This document shows, piece after piece, positions 1-12,297 of a stretch of DNA of 64,000 nucleotides (position 1 is its first letter; each line of letters begins with the position of its first letter). Source of the stretch: Omphiscola glabra (taxonomy: Eukaryota > Mollusca > Gastropoda > Lymnaeidae); the NCBI GenBank assembly GCA_964017045.1, contig OZ024796.1, positions 23,313,010 to 23,377,009 on the forward strand, read 5' to 3'. The notes beneath the pieces were generated by a model. That model saw only the letters and a list, made by a program, of their open reading frames with translations. It searched no databases and was not told the DNA's origin. Position numbers and translations under genes: made by a program.

Positions 1-284
1 TTAAATAAAATAACTTATAATTTAAATAAATAAATAAATAAATTCATAATATATGTTTTTTGTCTAATTAAGAATGATTTTTTTCCAAGGGTTTAATAAT
101 ATCTAGAAAGAAATGCGAACACTAAAAAAAGTTAAGATGACGTAAGCATCATTGACGAAGTCCAACAACGTGGACTCCGAAGTCCAACAACGTGGACCCC
201 AACGCTCGTCTTGTCCCATCCAAATTAAGAGTGACGTCGACCAAAAGGGAATGGGGTAGATGAAAAAAAAAATGTGCCTAGGCA
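1..284. other. AT-rich leader, no gene
   Basis: AT-rich sequence with no supportable exon. It holds a direct duplication of about 22 bases at 157-200 (core gtccaacaacgtggac), directly before the first minisatellite. Confidence 0.5.
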
Positions 285-830
285 GGGTGTCTATTGCATG
301 CCGACTACGTGGAGGGTGTTTATTGCATATCGATTACTGGGGGTGGTGTCTATTGCATACCGAATGCGGGGAGGGGGGCTGTTGCATACCGATTACTGGA
401 GGGTGTCTATGGAATACCGATTATGGGAGGTGTTTTTTTTTGCATACCTATTACGCGAAGGTGTTTAATTGCATACCGATTAGTGGAGGCCAACTATTGC
501 ATACCGATTAGTGGAGGCTATCTATTGCATACCGATTACTGGATGATGTCTATTGCATAACGATTACTGGATGGTGTCTATTGCATAACGATTACTAAAG
601 AGTATCTATTGCATACCGATTAGTGGGGGCTATCTATTGCATACCGATTTCTGGATGGTGTCTATTGCATACCGATTACTGGATGGTGTCTATTGCATAC
701 CGATTACTAAAGAGTGTCTATTGCATACCGATTGCTGGAGAGGTGTCTATTCTACACCGATTACTGGAGGTTGTCTATTGCATACCGATTACTGGAGGGT
801 GTCTATTGCACACCGATTATACGGAAGGGT
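285..830. repeat. 28-bp minisatellite, about 19 copies
   Basis: Diverged tandem copies of a unit of about 28 bases with core ctattgcataccgattact. Open frames appear in all three forward frames because the unit lacks stops and is not a multiple of three. They show no protein character beyond the repeat, so I do not call a gene. Confidence 0.9.
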
Positions 831-1678
831 ATTAGCATTTCTCAGCCGAGCTCTTAGTTTTTCACCAAGTTCCCAAAAAAATGTGTCACCCGGAAAAAAG
901 TCTTACAGTTGTAATTTTTTCCTTCTCTATGTCCACCCGACTTGAAATTCTATTCATAATGGACGAATTTCTTTCTTTGTCAAAGTTACATAATTAGTAC
1001 ATCATATGTGCAGGGGATGCCTGCCAACGTCATCGTACAAACCACGGTTTGCTTGGAGTCCAGGAGTCGTTCTTGTGTGTATTCGGTTTGAAGCCTCATT
1101 ATTAAGATTATGTACACGTCCTGGAAGATTTATAAAGGAAAATATAATTTTAATCTTTTTTAAAACTATAGTAATAACGCATTTATTTTTTCGATGTGTG
1201 ATACATACTGATAAAATCCCAGTTAACACAAAACTAAAACTTAAATCAAAAATTGGGAACTAAGATTTTATGTTTATTTATGTTTTTAGTTTTTTTAATA
1301 ATTAAAATTCATTTAATTTCAACTTTTACAAATTTGAGATCGTGGAATATTTTTTACATATTCTTTTTTTTGTTGTTAAAAATCGATCTCACGGTACAAT
1401 TCGAGGGGGATTGGACTGTCTGGGTCTAAGCATTCAGTCTCGAATTGCGTTCCAGACATCTCTCATTTCCTCTACTAAGATTATCTCAAGTTAAAACGAA
1501 TGCCCTCTTCGACTGTAAAAAGTCCTAAGCGCCTTTTTAGTGGCGGAGAGGCGCTGTGACATAGGACTACTGACTTGGCGTTTGTGTATGGCAAGAATGT
1601 TCTTTTAATGATTAAATGAGCGACTTCATTTTCAGTAAAAAAAAAACAAAAAAACTTTAATAGCTTTGGATTCAGCTG
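831..1678. other. Unique AT-rich stretch, no gene recognised
   Basis: No exon, transposon end or array recognised. A 9-bp inverted pair caattcgag/ctcgaattg lies at 1398-1406 and 1439-1447, but it is too short to interpret. Confidence 0.4.
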
Positions 1679-1755
1679 GTGTTAGCGGTGAGGTTGGTGT
1701 GAGCCGTGATGATGGTGTGAGATGTGAGGTTGGTGTAAACGGTGAGGGCGGTGAG

Positions 1756-2890
1756 TGAGTGCGATGTGAGGCAGTGAGTTCGATGTGAGGCAATGAGTTC
1801 GATGTGAGGCAGAGAGTTCGATGTGATACAGTGAGTTGGATGTGAGACAGTGAGTTGGATGTGAAACAGTGAGTTGGATGTGAGACAGTGAGTTGGATGT
1901 GAGACAGTGAGTTGGATGTGAGACAGTGAGTTTGATGTGAGACAGTGAGTTGGATGTGAGACAGTGAGTTGGATGTGAGACAGTGAGTTGGATGTGAGAC
2001 AGTGAGTTGGATGTGAGACAGTGATTTTGATGTGAGACAGTGAGTTGGATGTGAGACAGTGAGTTGGATGTGAGACAGTGAGTTTGAATTGAGACAGTGA
2101 GTTGGATGTGAGACAGTGATTTGGATGTGAGACAGTGAGTTGAATGTGAGACAGTGAGTTGGATGTGAGACAGTGAGTTGGATGTGAGACAGTGAGTTGG
2201 ATGTGAGACAGTGAGTTGGATGTGAGACAGTGAGTTGGATGTGAGACAGTGAGTTGGATGTAAGACAGTGAGTTGGATGTGAGACAGTGAGTTTGAATTG
2301 AGACAGTGAGTTGGATGTGAGACAGTGATTTGGATGTGAGACAGTGAGCTGAATGTGAGACAGTGAGTTGGATGTGAGACAGTGAGTTGGATGTGAGACA
2401 GTGAGTTGGATGTGAGACAGTGAGTTGGATGTGAGACAGTGAGTTGGATGTGAGACAGTGAGTTGGATGTGAGACAGTGAGTTGGATGTGAGACAGTGAG
2501 TTGGATGTGAGACAGTGAGTTGGATGTGAGACAGTGAGTTGGATGTGAGACAGTGAGTTGGATGTGAGACAGTGAGTTTGATGTGAGACAGTGAGTTTGA
2601 TGTGAGACAGTGAGTTGGATGTGAGACAGTGAGTTGGATGTGAGACAGTGAGTTGGATGTGAGACAGTGAGTTGGATGTGAGACAGTGAGTTGGATGTGA
2701 GACAGTGAGTTGGATGTGAGACAATGAGTTGGATGTGAGACAGTGAGTTGGATGTGAGACAATGAGTTGGATGTGAGACAGTGAGTTGGATGTGAGACAG
2801 TGAGTTGGATGTGAGACAGTGAGTTGGATGTGAGACAGTGAGTTGGATGTGAGACAGTGAGTTGGATGTGAGACAGTGAGTTTGGTGTGA
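1756..2890. repeat. 19-bp minisatellite, about 59 copies
   Basis: The unit is tgagttggatgtgagacag, nearly identical through the centre and more diverged at the left edge (tgagttcgatgtgaggca variants, 1756-1840). Degenerate relatives extend left to about 1679. The minus strand is open in three frames (up to 464 codons, SNSLSHIQLTVSHPTHCLT pattern) only because the 19-base unit has no stop on that strand. I regard these frames as non-coding. Confidence 0.95.
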
Positions 2891-2892
2891 AC

Positions 2893-3028
2893 TGAAGTAA
2901 TGTTTGGGCTTGTGTGATGGCCATTCTGAAGTAATGTTTGGGCTTGTGTGATGGCCATTCTGAAGTAATGTTAGGGCTTGTGTGACGGCCATTCCGAAGT
3001 AATGTTATGACTTGTCTGACGGCCATCT
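2893..3028. repeat. 34-bp minisatellite, 4 copies
   Basis: Four tandem copies of a 34-base unit (core tgaagtaatgtttgggcttg, ending in ggccattc) abut the 19-bp array. The last copies are more diverged. Confidence 0.85.
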
Positions 3029-5021
3029 GACAGAACGTGATTGGACTTGCCTTCGTTATTCGATAAAAGAGAGCTTACATTTCAGTGCTCCTGCATATAC
3101 AACTATTCATTAACGTTGGATACTGTCATTCCCTCCCACCCCCCCCCCCCCCCCCCAGAGATCTGCCACTGTATGTTTGCTCGGGGTTCGAACCCATGGC
3201 TTTAACATCCCTGAAATAAATAGAGTCAGATGAATAGTTCAAAATTTCGGAAATTGTCTCGCATCCCGCCGCAAGTCTCCCTGGCAGCCCCCCATGCATT
3301 ATGTATAACTTTGGTCCCATGGTGAACGGGATGGGAAGGCGGATGTAAGGTCTGGGGGGGGTGGAGGAGAAGGAGGAAATTACGTATCTCCTAGTTGCTC
3401 TCGCTGGGGTGAGACTTCTCGATGACGTAAGTTATGCTCGCGCTCCGCAAGCGAGAAGTGTTCAAGGTTAAGTCCTTGACTCGACCTTCTGCTCAAACCT
3501 CTGCGGTCAGACGAACACCCCCCAACCCCGACCCCGAAATCAGCACTTCATATGACAGACTTTAGGGTATTTTCGGGCGAAGAAATATTGGCTTTCAATA
3601 TAACTTTGTGCATTTTGTCCAAGGTCATGAAAGTTATCATACTTTCTATCTCATACTATTCGCACAGCTTCACTGACAAAATTGTTTGAATCAAGCTCTG
3701 TGACCAAAACTCCGCTCCTTTAAGCTCAGTAAAATATACAAAGATACAAAGGAATAGTATGGATAATGGATAATAAAAATCGTATAATTTAGAAGAAATC
3801 TTACAATCAGATAGAATAAAAAATCTGGGTCCAAGAAAACTCCAAAACGTTTTTTCGTTTCATTCCACAAATTTTGAATAATTACGCGTGTTACCAAAGT
3901 TAAAATGCCGCTTTCCTTATCCCATTTCGGTTTTTATAAGTTCATTCTGACTATTACAATCCTCGCCCGTGATCCTGAATAAAGTCAAACAGTTCAAAGG
4001 TCAATAGCGTAAACATTAACGATTAAACAAATGATAAAGTGATGGGGTGATAAGGTGGGGAAAGAGTTGACATTTACCTTCAAGGTTTTCACATTACAGT
4101 AAGTCATTCGTTATCAATTATCTTTGTTCTAAGATTTTCCCCGGGTTTGAAACTTCCATTTAAGAGCTCCGCATTACCGCTTGACGGACGAATACCTCTC
4201 ACCCATCTTGAGGTTTAGTCTGAGGTCTGACAACGCGGATCTCAAACGTTTCTTCGGTGACCCCCGGGCCTATTCCGAGCATTGAATCTCGGCGTACTGA
4301 AGTTTACCCAGCCAAAAAAAAAAAACAAAAAAAAAAAAAACAAGAGCAAAGAGCAAAGCATGAATGCGTCTGTCATGTGACCACGTGACAAAGTTTTAGA
4401 ACAACGAACATTGAGGAACATTGAGGAACATTGAGGAACATTGAGGAACACCGGTAAGTGCTGAAGCACCACAAGACACGACTGCCCGAAAGTCTGAGTG
4501 GAAAGTGAGAGGCCAGCAGGAAAATCTGAGAAACATCGGCGCTCGGTATAGGTGCATATTAACTGAGTCTGGAGCTGAGAATATCGGAAGATAATTCCTT
4601 TTTGTGCGCTACACTTAAATGGATCTATTCTGATTCATTTCGCTTCACCCGATGCTTCCTCGAGATTTTTATTTTAAGTCACTTAAATTTCGCAAAGATG
4701 TTGTTATGGTTGAAGTGGTGTTTTTTTTTTTTTTTTTTTTTAAACTATTATTTCGAGAGGAAAATTTAACCCAAAACAGTTATCTAGTTATGGGTCAGGT
4801 TTAATTTTTCCTATTCAATTGGTGTCCCTGAGAGGAGAATATTTGAAGTCATGCTAGATTGGATCAATATTGTAACATTGTTAGTGTCTGGGTAACTGAC
4901 ATGACATCTTGAAGGCTTTCTTGTGTTAATGTCAAAGAGTAAGGAAGTCTACAGCAAAAAAATGTTTATGGAAGAAAAAAAAAGGTGAGGGGATCTGTTT
5001 ACACTCAAACTGCAGTCTTTC
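3029..5021. other. Intergenic or intronic DNA with low-complexity tracts
   Basis: No exon recognised. Contents are a C-run at about 3139-3157, an A-rich tract near 4314-4340, four copies of gaacattgag near 4404-4450, and a T-run near 4721-4741. A ggttcgaaccc palindrome near 3184 resembles a Pol III B box but has no matching A box. Confidence 0.5.
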
Positions 5022-5396
5022 TTATAGTCAGGTCTTATCTCATACTGACAATAAGATCTTATCTCATACTGACAGTAAGGTCTTATCTCATACTGACAGT
5101 AAGGTCTTATCTCATACTGACAGTAAGATCTTATCTCATACTGACAGTAAGATCTTATCGAATACTGACAATTAGGCCTAAACTTATACTGACAATAAGA
5201 TCTTATCTCATACCGACAACAGGTCTTATCTCATACTGACAATAAAATCTTATCTCATACTACAATAGGGCCTTATCTCATACTACAATAGGGCCTTATC
5301 TCATACTGCTTATAAGGCCTAATATCATACTGACTATAAGATCTTATCTCATACTGATAATTAGGCCTAAACTCGTACTGACAATAAGATCTTATT
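5022..5396. repeat. 24-bp minisatellite, about 15 copies
   Basis: Tandem copies with core cttatctcatactgacagta, degenerating toward the right where indels and a tactacaatagggc variant appear. Confidence 0.9.
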
Positions 5397-5539
5397 TCTA
5401 ATTGCCTAAAAAAAGGACTAACACACACAATGCCACTTGACACATGACAACTTACACATAACTCTTGACACAGTTAACGACTTTTAGGCGAGAGAAATTT
5501 GTGCGGAACCATATCGTTCCCTTTAAATCTTAACTTAGA

Positions 5540-5700
5540 CCAGTGGTCTGCTCCTCACGGCTCCCGGGTCCAAATGTGGCTCTTTTAAAAAGAAACAATA
5601 ATCTTTAACAGCATGAGGCTTCCTAAATATTTTCTAAGCAGATATAATTTAGCAATATGGTTGCCACGCCTGGCCACAGAGCGCTTAAGATCAGGTCACG
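5540..5700 (+). mobile_element. Possible hAT left end, truncated
   Basis: The sequence starts cagtggtctgctcctcacgg and continues into ggctcccgggtcc and tgtggctctttt. This resembles the left terminus of hAT elements that begin CAG.GGTCTGC. No matching right terminus or 8-bp duplication was found, so this is a fragment at best and its right limit is arbitrary. Confidence 0.35.
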
Positions 5701-5842
5701 TTCATCTTAAAGGCAAATTCAGGTTAGATATCGATTAAAAATCGGTCGGCTATGAATACTTTGGAACTTGTATAGCTGGGAAGGTATCAGATGATTGGAG
5801 ATGACACGATAAAAATAAGTCTGAATTAATATGCTCGCAAAA

Positions 5843-6302
5843 AGGTTAAATTCTAACAAATTTATAAATTTCTTATGAATGTGAAATTCTAACAAAATTC
5901 TTAATTTCCCATCAAAATGAAATTCTTAATTTCGTATAATGGTAAAATTCTTTTTTTTTAAAATCTTTATTTCCTATGAAGGTGAAATTCTAACAAAATT
6001 CTTCATTTCCCATGAAGGTGAAATTCTAACAAAATTCTTCATTTCCTATGAAGGTGAAATTCTAACAAAATTATTAATTGCCTATGAAGGCGAAATTCTA
6101 ACAAAATTCTTAATTTCCTATGAAGGTGAAATTCTAACAAAATTCTTTATTTCCTATGAAGGTGAAATTCTAACAAAATTATTAATTGCCTATGAAGGCG
6201 AAATTCTAACAAAATTCTTAATTTCCTATGAAGGTGAAATTCTAACAAAATTCTTTATTTCCTATGAAGGTGAAATTCTAACAAAATTCTTCATTTCCTA
6301 GG
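5843..6302. repeat. 36-bp minisatellite, about 12 copies, with 108-bp higher order
   Basis: The unit core is gaaattctaacaaaattctt. Because 36 is a multiple of three, the plus strand reads as 12-residue repeats (ISYEGEILTKFF) from 5939 to 6301. Three unit variants (beginning LLIA, FLIS and FFIS) recur in the same order twice, so a 108-bp trimer has itself been duplicated. There is no flanking unique protein sequence or splice context, so a gene is unlikely. Confidence 0.9.
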
Positions 6303-8328
6303 AAATTGTGGCTTTAGTAATGTCCGTATAGTTTTTTGTTTTTGTTTTTGTCTCGTGCCAATTGCTTTCTCCAGGCATCTGACTCAATTCTTGTGTGCAA
6401 TTTTAAGGCGGGACAACCACAGATGTTTTTCTAGTTTCTAGAAAAGATTTTCTTCAACTCTATTAATGTTATTATATTGGCATAATGTGTAACTTACGGG
6501 TTTCTGTCATTTGGCTGCTACAAAAACAGGCTAGAGAAAATCATTATGTCTTTTTTTTATATCTCACTGACTGTCTGTCAGAGAATTTATTGAGTCCTGT
6601 AACGGTCTGTGTAAGTTCCGGCCTGTAAGTATCAATCGTTGAACACAGTGGTTGCGACGTTAATCTGGTTGGTGTTCCTTTAAAACCATAATTTTTAAAT
6701 AATCTCATCTCTTCTCTCCCCCCCACCCCCAACACACACACAACAATACCAACCTCGCCTTATCACAGTAGTCTAGCGCTGAATATATTGCTTGTAATTG
6801 TGTACCTAAAAACGCCCATGAACTATATTAAATAAGCTGATGTCCCAACCACTTTTAAAACGAATAAATTTTTTACACCATACTTAAATTAGGACGATTT
6901 CATTTTCCGAACAGAAAATATTACGCGTCCAACGAAGTTTTGTTATATAACGAAATATATAAATATCATTTAGCGTAGATATCGGGAATAATATTCTGCG
7001 CGCTAGTGAACTCATTATTGAACCATACTTTCTTTCAAACATATAAAATTATGTGTAATATACTCTCAATACACAATTCGCTGAATAAGAAGCAGTCCAC
7101 AAGTCACACCAGAAGCGTAATATAGACATAAATACACAGAAAACAACAGTTGATGTCGAGATTGAAAGTCTTACCACCAAAAAAGACTGCGAACTCCCTC
7201 GCCAAATAGTTACCAAATCCCACCCATCGGTTGCCCAACAGACCCACACGGTTCTCTTAAGACCCATTACCGCTACCCACCAGCATCATCCAATTATCTT
7301 TCAAAGCCCCCCTACCTCCCCAAAAAATGTTTTTTTCTACCGTCGGCGGCAAACACCAAACCTAAAGATACATATAAAAAACTAGTCATCGCCCCCACCC
7401 ACCTCTTTTTTTTTTTTTACAATCTGTCAACGTCTTTTTGGCACCACATCGATTTTTGTGTCCCTGCTCTGAACTCTGACCTGGCGATTCCTTTAAATTC
7501 CCAGTCTCATCTCCCCACCCATCCCCTCACCTCTACATTTTATTTCAAAAGTTATCTTCGTTTTTCGTGCAAGTCTCCTCTCTCCTCCCCCTGATATATC
7601 AATTTCCCCCCCCCCCCCCAAACACACACACCTATTCTATCCTACCCTTTGTGCTTCCGCTGACTTTCCAATTTGTAAGCTATATTTATGCGTCATGATT
7701 GCCGTAAATAGAATCTTTAATCGTGTCGAATATAGGCCAGACTCGCGCGGGCCCATTCTCAATTACGTTTCTCGCGTCTTAGGTCGACGCCTGGACAAAG
7801 TTCTGGTTTTCGTTCATTCCGACTTCCAAGACTTCTTTTAGACTCAAGATTTATTAAAATAAGTCGGTGGGGGTGAGGGATATAGAGAGACGGGGAGGGA
7901 GAGAGAGAGAGAGGGAGGGAGAGACAGAAAGAGAGAGAGAGAGATTAAACAATACTCTTATTGTAAAAACTTCAGATGGAAAGTTAGTTGATGTCATTGG
8001 GGTCAATAAAATTAATCTTGTTTTTAATTCTCAATTTTTAAATAGTATCAATATAACCAGACCGTATGGCTACTTATAGTTCGTCATTTCTAGCCGACAC
8101 AATATTCGGAGGTGCAAGATAAGCATATTGTCAGTCTGTTCGGCTCCTATGCTATCACTCTAATGTCAATCGCATGAAAACTTCGACTATGCAATTACTT
8201 GATGTTGCCGTAACATGTGACCAAAGTCTAATCCGTTTCTTCTCCAAATATAAAGATGGAGGCTTCGACAACGACACTTTCAATGGAAAGCATCAGAGAG
8301 TATCATTGAGCCGGTGTTCAAACAATGT
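6303..8328. other. No gene recognised; microsatellites
   Basis: AT-rich sequence followed by a C-rich pyrimidine stretch (about 7300-7660) and a GA-rich tract at about 7890-7945. Open frames here are short and resemble nothing I know. Confidence 0.45.
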
Positions 8329-8689
8329 CAGTTTGAATATCAATCTATTGACAAGACGCAAGCGAAGCAATATGCAGTTTGAATATCAATGTATTGACAA
8401 GACGCAAGCGAAGCAAGATGCAGTTTGAATATCAATGTATTGACAAGACGCAAGCGAAGCAAGATGCAGTTTGAATATCAATGTATTGACAAGACGCAAG
8501 CGAAGCAATATGCAGTTTGAATATCAATCTAGTGACAAGACGCAAGTGAAGCAAGATGTATTTGAAAATGAATCTAGTGATAAGACGCAAGTGAAGCAAG
8601 ATGCAGTTTGAATATGAATCTAGTGACAAGACGCAAGTGAAGCAAGATGCAGTTTGAATATGAATCTAGTGACAAGACGCAAGTGAAGC
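8329..8689. repeat. 46-bp minisatellite, about 8 copies
   Basis: The unit begins cagtttgaatatcaatgtat and continues through gacaagacgcaagcgaagc. Left copies carry 'gcg' and right copies 'gtg' in the 'caagNgaag' segment, so two sub-variants expanded next to each other. Confidence 0.9.
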
Positions 8690-8897
8690 CTGAAGAATCT
8701 TTTAGTATAGAACATTCTTTGGTAAGTAGTTACCATGAGTCAGGAACCATACAAAGACATGGTTCCATAACTGAAGCTGCACGTTGATCTGTTTGGCTTT
8801 CTATAAGATTATTTAGCAACTCCATATCATGACTCTGTATAATTTAAACAAACGCTGTGTGGATGTAGAAGTGACGTTGAGAAACGGCGAGTTACGG

Positions 8898-9094
8898 CAG
8901 CGGTTTATCAACGTGTGGATCGTGAACCCCTTTGGGGGTTGAATGACCCTTACTAATGGGGGTCGGCTGAGACCGCCGGACAACACATATTTATGAAGTA
9001 GGAAGAAAAATAATTGTATTGCTGGGGGTCGCCACACTATGATGAATCGTATTACGGCATCGGGTCGCGGCATTACAAATGTTGAGAACCACTG
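8898..9094 (-). mobile_element. SPIN-like hAT MITE (reverse orientation)
   Basis: A 197-bp element begins cagcggtttatcaacgtgtg and ends ttgagaaccactg. Its reverse complement has the order of the SPIN-type family: CAGTGGTTCTCAACAT, GCCGCGACCC, GTGGCGACCCCCAGCA, TGGTCTCAGCCGACCCC-like block, TTGATAAACCGCTG. The flanks agttacgg and cgttacgc match at 6 of 8 bases, a decayed 8-bp target duplication. It has no coding capacity. It is the most diverged of the three copies here. Confidence 0.78.
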
Positions 9095-9240
9095 CGTTAC
9101 GCGGTGTAAATAGTTCCGACTTGCTAGAAGTGCTGAGGGTCCTGTGAGAAATGATACCGCGAAAAGTAAAATACAAATTACGGTGTCTTCAATAATTTAT
9201 TGTGCCGCTCGCTGAGTCGTTTCCGTATGATATGATTTTT

Positions 9241-9603
9241 GCGTTCACAATTATGCCGGTATTCGTAGCTTGCGTTCACAATTATGCAGGAATTCGTAGC
9301 TTGCGTTCACAATTATGCCGGCATTCGTAGCTTGCGTTCACAATTATGCCGGCATTCGTAGCTTGCGTTCACAATTATGCCGGTATTCGTAGCTTGCGTT
9401 CACAATTATGCCGGCATTCGTAGCTTGCGTTCACAATTATGCCGGTATTCGTAGCTTGCGTCCACAATTATGCCGGCATTCGTAGCTTGCGTTCACAATT
9501 ATGCCGGTATTCGTAGCTTGCGTTCACAATTATGCCGATATTCGTAGCTTGCATTCAAAATTATGCCGGTATTTATAGCTTGCGTTCACAATTATGCCGG
9601 TAA
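9241..9603. repeat. 31-bp minisatellite, about 12 copies
   Basis: The unit core is gcgttcacaattatgccggt, followed by attcgtagctt. Copies are very uniform, alternating mostly in a ccggt/ccggc dimorphism. Confidence 0.93.
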
Positions 9604-9703
9604 TTACATGGCATGGTCTCTCTGTGAGCGAAGTTTTACCTCATACAGTTTAGTCTTTTTCAGACTTTAATTTTTTAAGTTTTTTGACAGCCATGAGATG
9701 ATA

Positions 9704-9990
9704 ACAATAATAATAATAAAGTTCATTTCAAAAACACGCTTCATCCTTAATTAAGGTTCGAAGCGCTAAAAAATACAAATACAAAACGTAACAATACAAA
9801 ATCTGCGTACAAGCCAATGGACAATACAAGCCAATATACATAGAGGAATGTGAGCAAGCTCCTTGGAAACGAGGAGGTAGACTACATCACCCTCAGCAGG
9901 TGAGTTCGAAAAAGATGTGTTTTTCAACTCAATTTTGAAAGACTGCAGTGTCTAGCTGTTTTGGAGACGTCATGCGAAGTTCGGCTCAGG
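9704..9990 (-). mobile_element. 3' end of a non-LTR retrotransposon (family A)
   Basis: Closely matches 39593-39860 and shares the sequences cacgcttcatc, ttaattaagg, caagccaatggacaatacaa and gaaagactgcagtgtct. On the minus strand it carries the end of a reverse-transcriptase ORF (LQSFK.ELK motif), then a 3' UTR, then a TTTATTATTATT tail typical of CR1/L2-like elements. It is 5'-truncated just beyond the coding end. Confidence 0.75.
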
Positions 9991-10310
9991 GCAATTCAAG
10001 TTTTACATTTAAAAAAACCACACACAAAAAAAACAAAAAAAACCCACGAAATATCGGACAGTAAGCGAGTGAACAAATGCCCGTTCTGAAATGCCCCATT
10101 ACCATGACCCGTAAGACCCAGTTTGACGTTGACATTTCTTAATAACCTATCGACCAGGATTTGCAAGGTCCAAGTTTCCGAAAAATTCACTTTGCTCAAG
10201 GCCTCGAAACCTCACTTAGCGCCGGTCCTGGTTGTTGCATATTACAAAGTGAAAGGCAGATCCGGATAAGCGGATTCGTGGACACGTGCCATCTTGACAT
10301 CTTGATGTAT
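9991..10310. other. Short spacer, no gene recognised
   Basis: Contains an A-rich tract near 10008-10045. No exon or transposon terminus recognised. Confidence 0.4.
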
Positions 10311-10813
10311 GCAGTGTGTAGATATTCGTGGGTGCCTAGCAGTGTGTAGATATTCGTGGCTGCCTAGCAGTGTGCAGATATACGTGGGTGCCTAGCAGTG
10401 TGTAGATATTCGTGGGTGCCTAGCAGTGTGTAGATATTCCTGGGTGCCCAGCAGTGTGTAGATATTCGTGGGTGCCTAGCAGTGTGTAGATATACGTGGG
10501 TGCCTAGCAGTGTGTAAATATTCTTGGGTGCCTAGCAGTGTGTAGATATACGTGGGTGCCTAGAAGTGTGTAGATATTCGTAGGTGCCTAGCAGTGTGTA
10601 GATATACGTGGGTGCCTAGCAGTGTGTAGATATTCGTGGGTGCCTAGCAGTGTGTAGATATACGTTGGTGCCAGCAGTGTGTAGATATTCGTGGGTGCCT
10701 AGCAGTGTGTAGATATTCGTGGGTACCTAGCAGTGTGTAGATATTCGTGGGTGCCTAGCAGTGTGTAGATATTCGTGGGTGCCAGCAGTGCGTAGATATT
10801 CGTGGGTGCTTAG
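10311..10813. repeat. 28-bp minisatellite, about 18 copies
   Basis: Tandem unit gcagtgtgtagatattcgtg plus ggtgccta. Two variants (attcg and atacg) are interspersed and a few units have lost two bases. Confidence 0.95.
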
Positions 10814-11000
10814 GTTCCATTTTCGATTTTTTTTTGCTGCAAGCGTTGTCGTTTCTAGTGGGGGTGCTGTCATCGTATCTGTCAAATAATGACGGACTCT
10901 TGTGTCAGTTTGTCATTGTTTGTTTACACCTCTGAAAACGTGTCAACCCGTAATCGTATGTATAGAATGCCGTCTGATGAACGAGTCAACCTCTTATCGT

Positions 11001-11320
11001 TTGGCAATATGTGTCAACACTTGGCAATATGTATCAACTGTTGGCAATATGTGTCAACCGTTGGCAATATGTGTCAACCATTAGCAGTATGTGTCAACCA
11101 TTGGCAAATATGTGTCAACCATTGGCAATATGTGTCAACCATTGGCAATATATGTCAACCATTGGCAATATGTGTCAACCTTTGGCAATATGTGTCAACC
11201 ATTGGCAATATATGTCAACCATTGGCAATATGTGTCAACCATTGGCAATATGTGTCAACCATTGGCAATATATTTTAACCATTGGCAATATGTGTCAACC
11301 ATTGGCAATATGTGTCAACC
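11001..11320. repeat. 20-bp minisatellite, 16 copies
   Basis: Sixteen tandem copies of ttggcaatatgtgtcaacca. Degenerate tgtcaacctgtgacaat motifs continue to about 11490. Overlapping forward frames (e.g. 10889-11278) are repeat artefacts. Confidence 0.93.
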
Positions 11321-12040
11321 TGTTAACAAATTTATAAAATAACGCTTGAAACGTGTATAGAATATACCTGTCATTGGATTTTCAACCTGTCATTTGTTTT
11401 CTTAAATCCTCATCGTTTGTCTCAACTCGTGACAATGCGTGTCAACCTGTGACAATTTGTGTCAACCTCTTATCGTACGCGTGACAGTTTCAGTTCCTTG
11501 TTTCATTATAACAACCAAAAAAATGTGTTTTCTGTATCCCCAACTACCAAATCTCCTAATCGGCGTTAAATGGGAAAAAAATGGATAAACGTGAATTTTT
11601 GAAGTGTTAATGTATTTTTATGAAGCACCTGTTTTTGCACACTTGTTAACCGCAGGAATTTTTGCTCGATCATCCTTTACCTTCTCCATCAAAATGAAAT
11701 TATAAGTGTTGTTTAAGCATTTCGAAATCGCTTTCACAAGACCATCAAATGTGGCAAATCGAGAAAAATTTTGTATTAATTATTTGAAAATTTTTCAAAT
11801 CTCCAGTAAAAATATCAATATACTTTGAATACGCGAAAACCTTCCAAAGATGTCACTTTCCGTTGAGACATTGTTTCGTGCTCAATTAAGGATGTATTTT
11901 AGGATGGTGACAATGATACGTTTTATTCCGCGATTCCCTGAATTATAATTCTGTTTTGATTATGGAATGAGTTTCGATGAATGCAGTGGCGTTGCATTTC
12001 ACATCCTCGCAGTCCCCGCATACCGTCTTATCTTGTTACC
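11321..12040. other. Unique DNA, no gene recognised
   Basis: AT-rich sequence between two minisatellites. Apart from degenerate repeat remnants at 11386-11490 I see nothing interpretable. Confidence 0.4.
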
Positions 12041-12246
12041 TCATGTCCGGGTTTGTTGAGATACATCTGTGACGTGTTGCACAGGTTTGTTGAGTTAGAT
12101 ATGTGACGTCATGCACGGGTTTGTTGAGTTACGATCGTGACGTCGTGTCCGGGTTCGTTGAGTTACGGCTGTGACGTCATGCATGGGTTTTGTTGAGTTA
12201 TGGCTGTGCCGTCCTGTCCGGCTTTGTTGCGTTAGAGCTGTTACGT
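12041..12246. repeat. 34-bp minisatellite carrying CRE-like motifs, about 6 copies
   Basis: The unit is about 34 bases with core gggtttgttgagttac followed by tgacgtcatgc. A full CRE palindrome tgacgtca occurs at 12104-12111 and 12172-12179, with one-mismatch versions in other units (tgacgtcg 12138-12145). No promoter or gene start is visible next to it. Confidence 0.85.
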
Positions 12247-12297
12247 CAGATTAAGTTTGCAACTCTTTATATTTTTGTATGTTTCTTATTGAAAATA

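Noticed and set aside
1632..3026. Minus-strand open frames of 428-464 codons
   Set aside because: They consist of a 19-bp tandem repeat that is open in all three frames. The protein is only the repeat translated, and there is no start, splice or domain evidence.
3170..3215. tRNA or SINE suggested by ggggttcgaaccc
   Set aside because: The B-box-like palindrome has no A box at a suitable distance on either strand and no cloverleaf can be drawn.
9241..9603. CRISPR-like regular repeat
   Set aside because: Units of 31 bp follow each other directly with no unique spacers, and the genome is eukaryotic. This is a minisatellite, as are the other regular arrays here.
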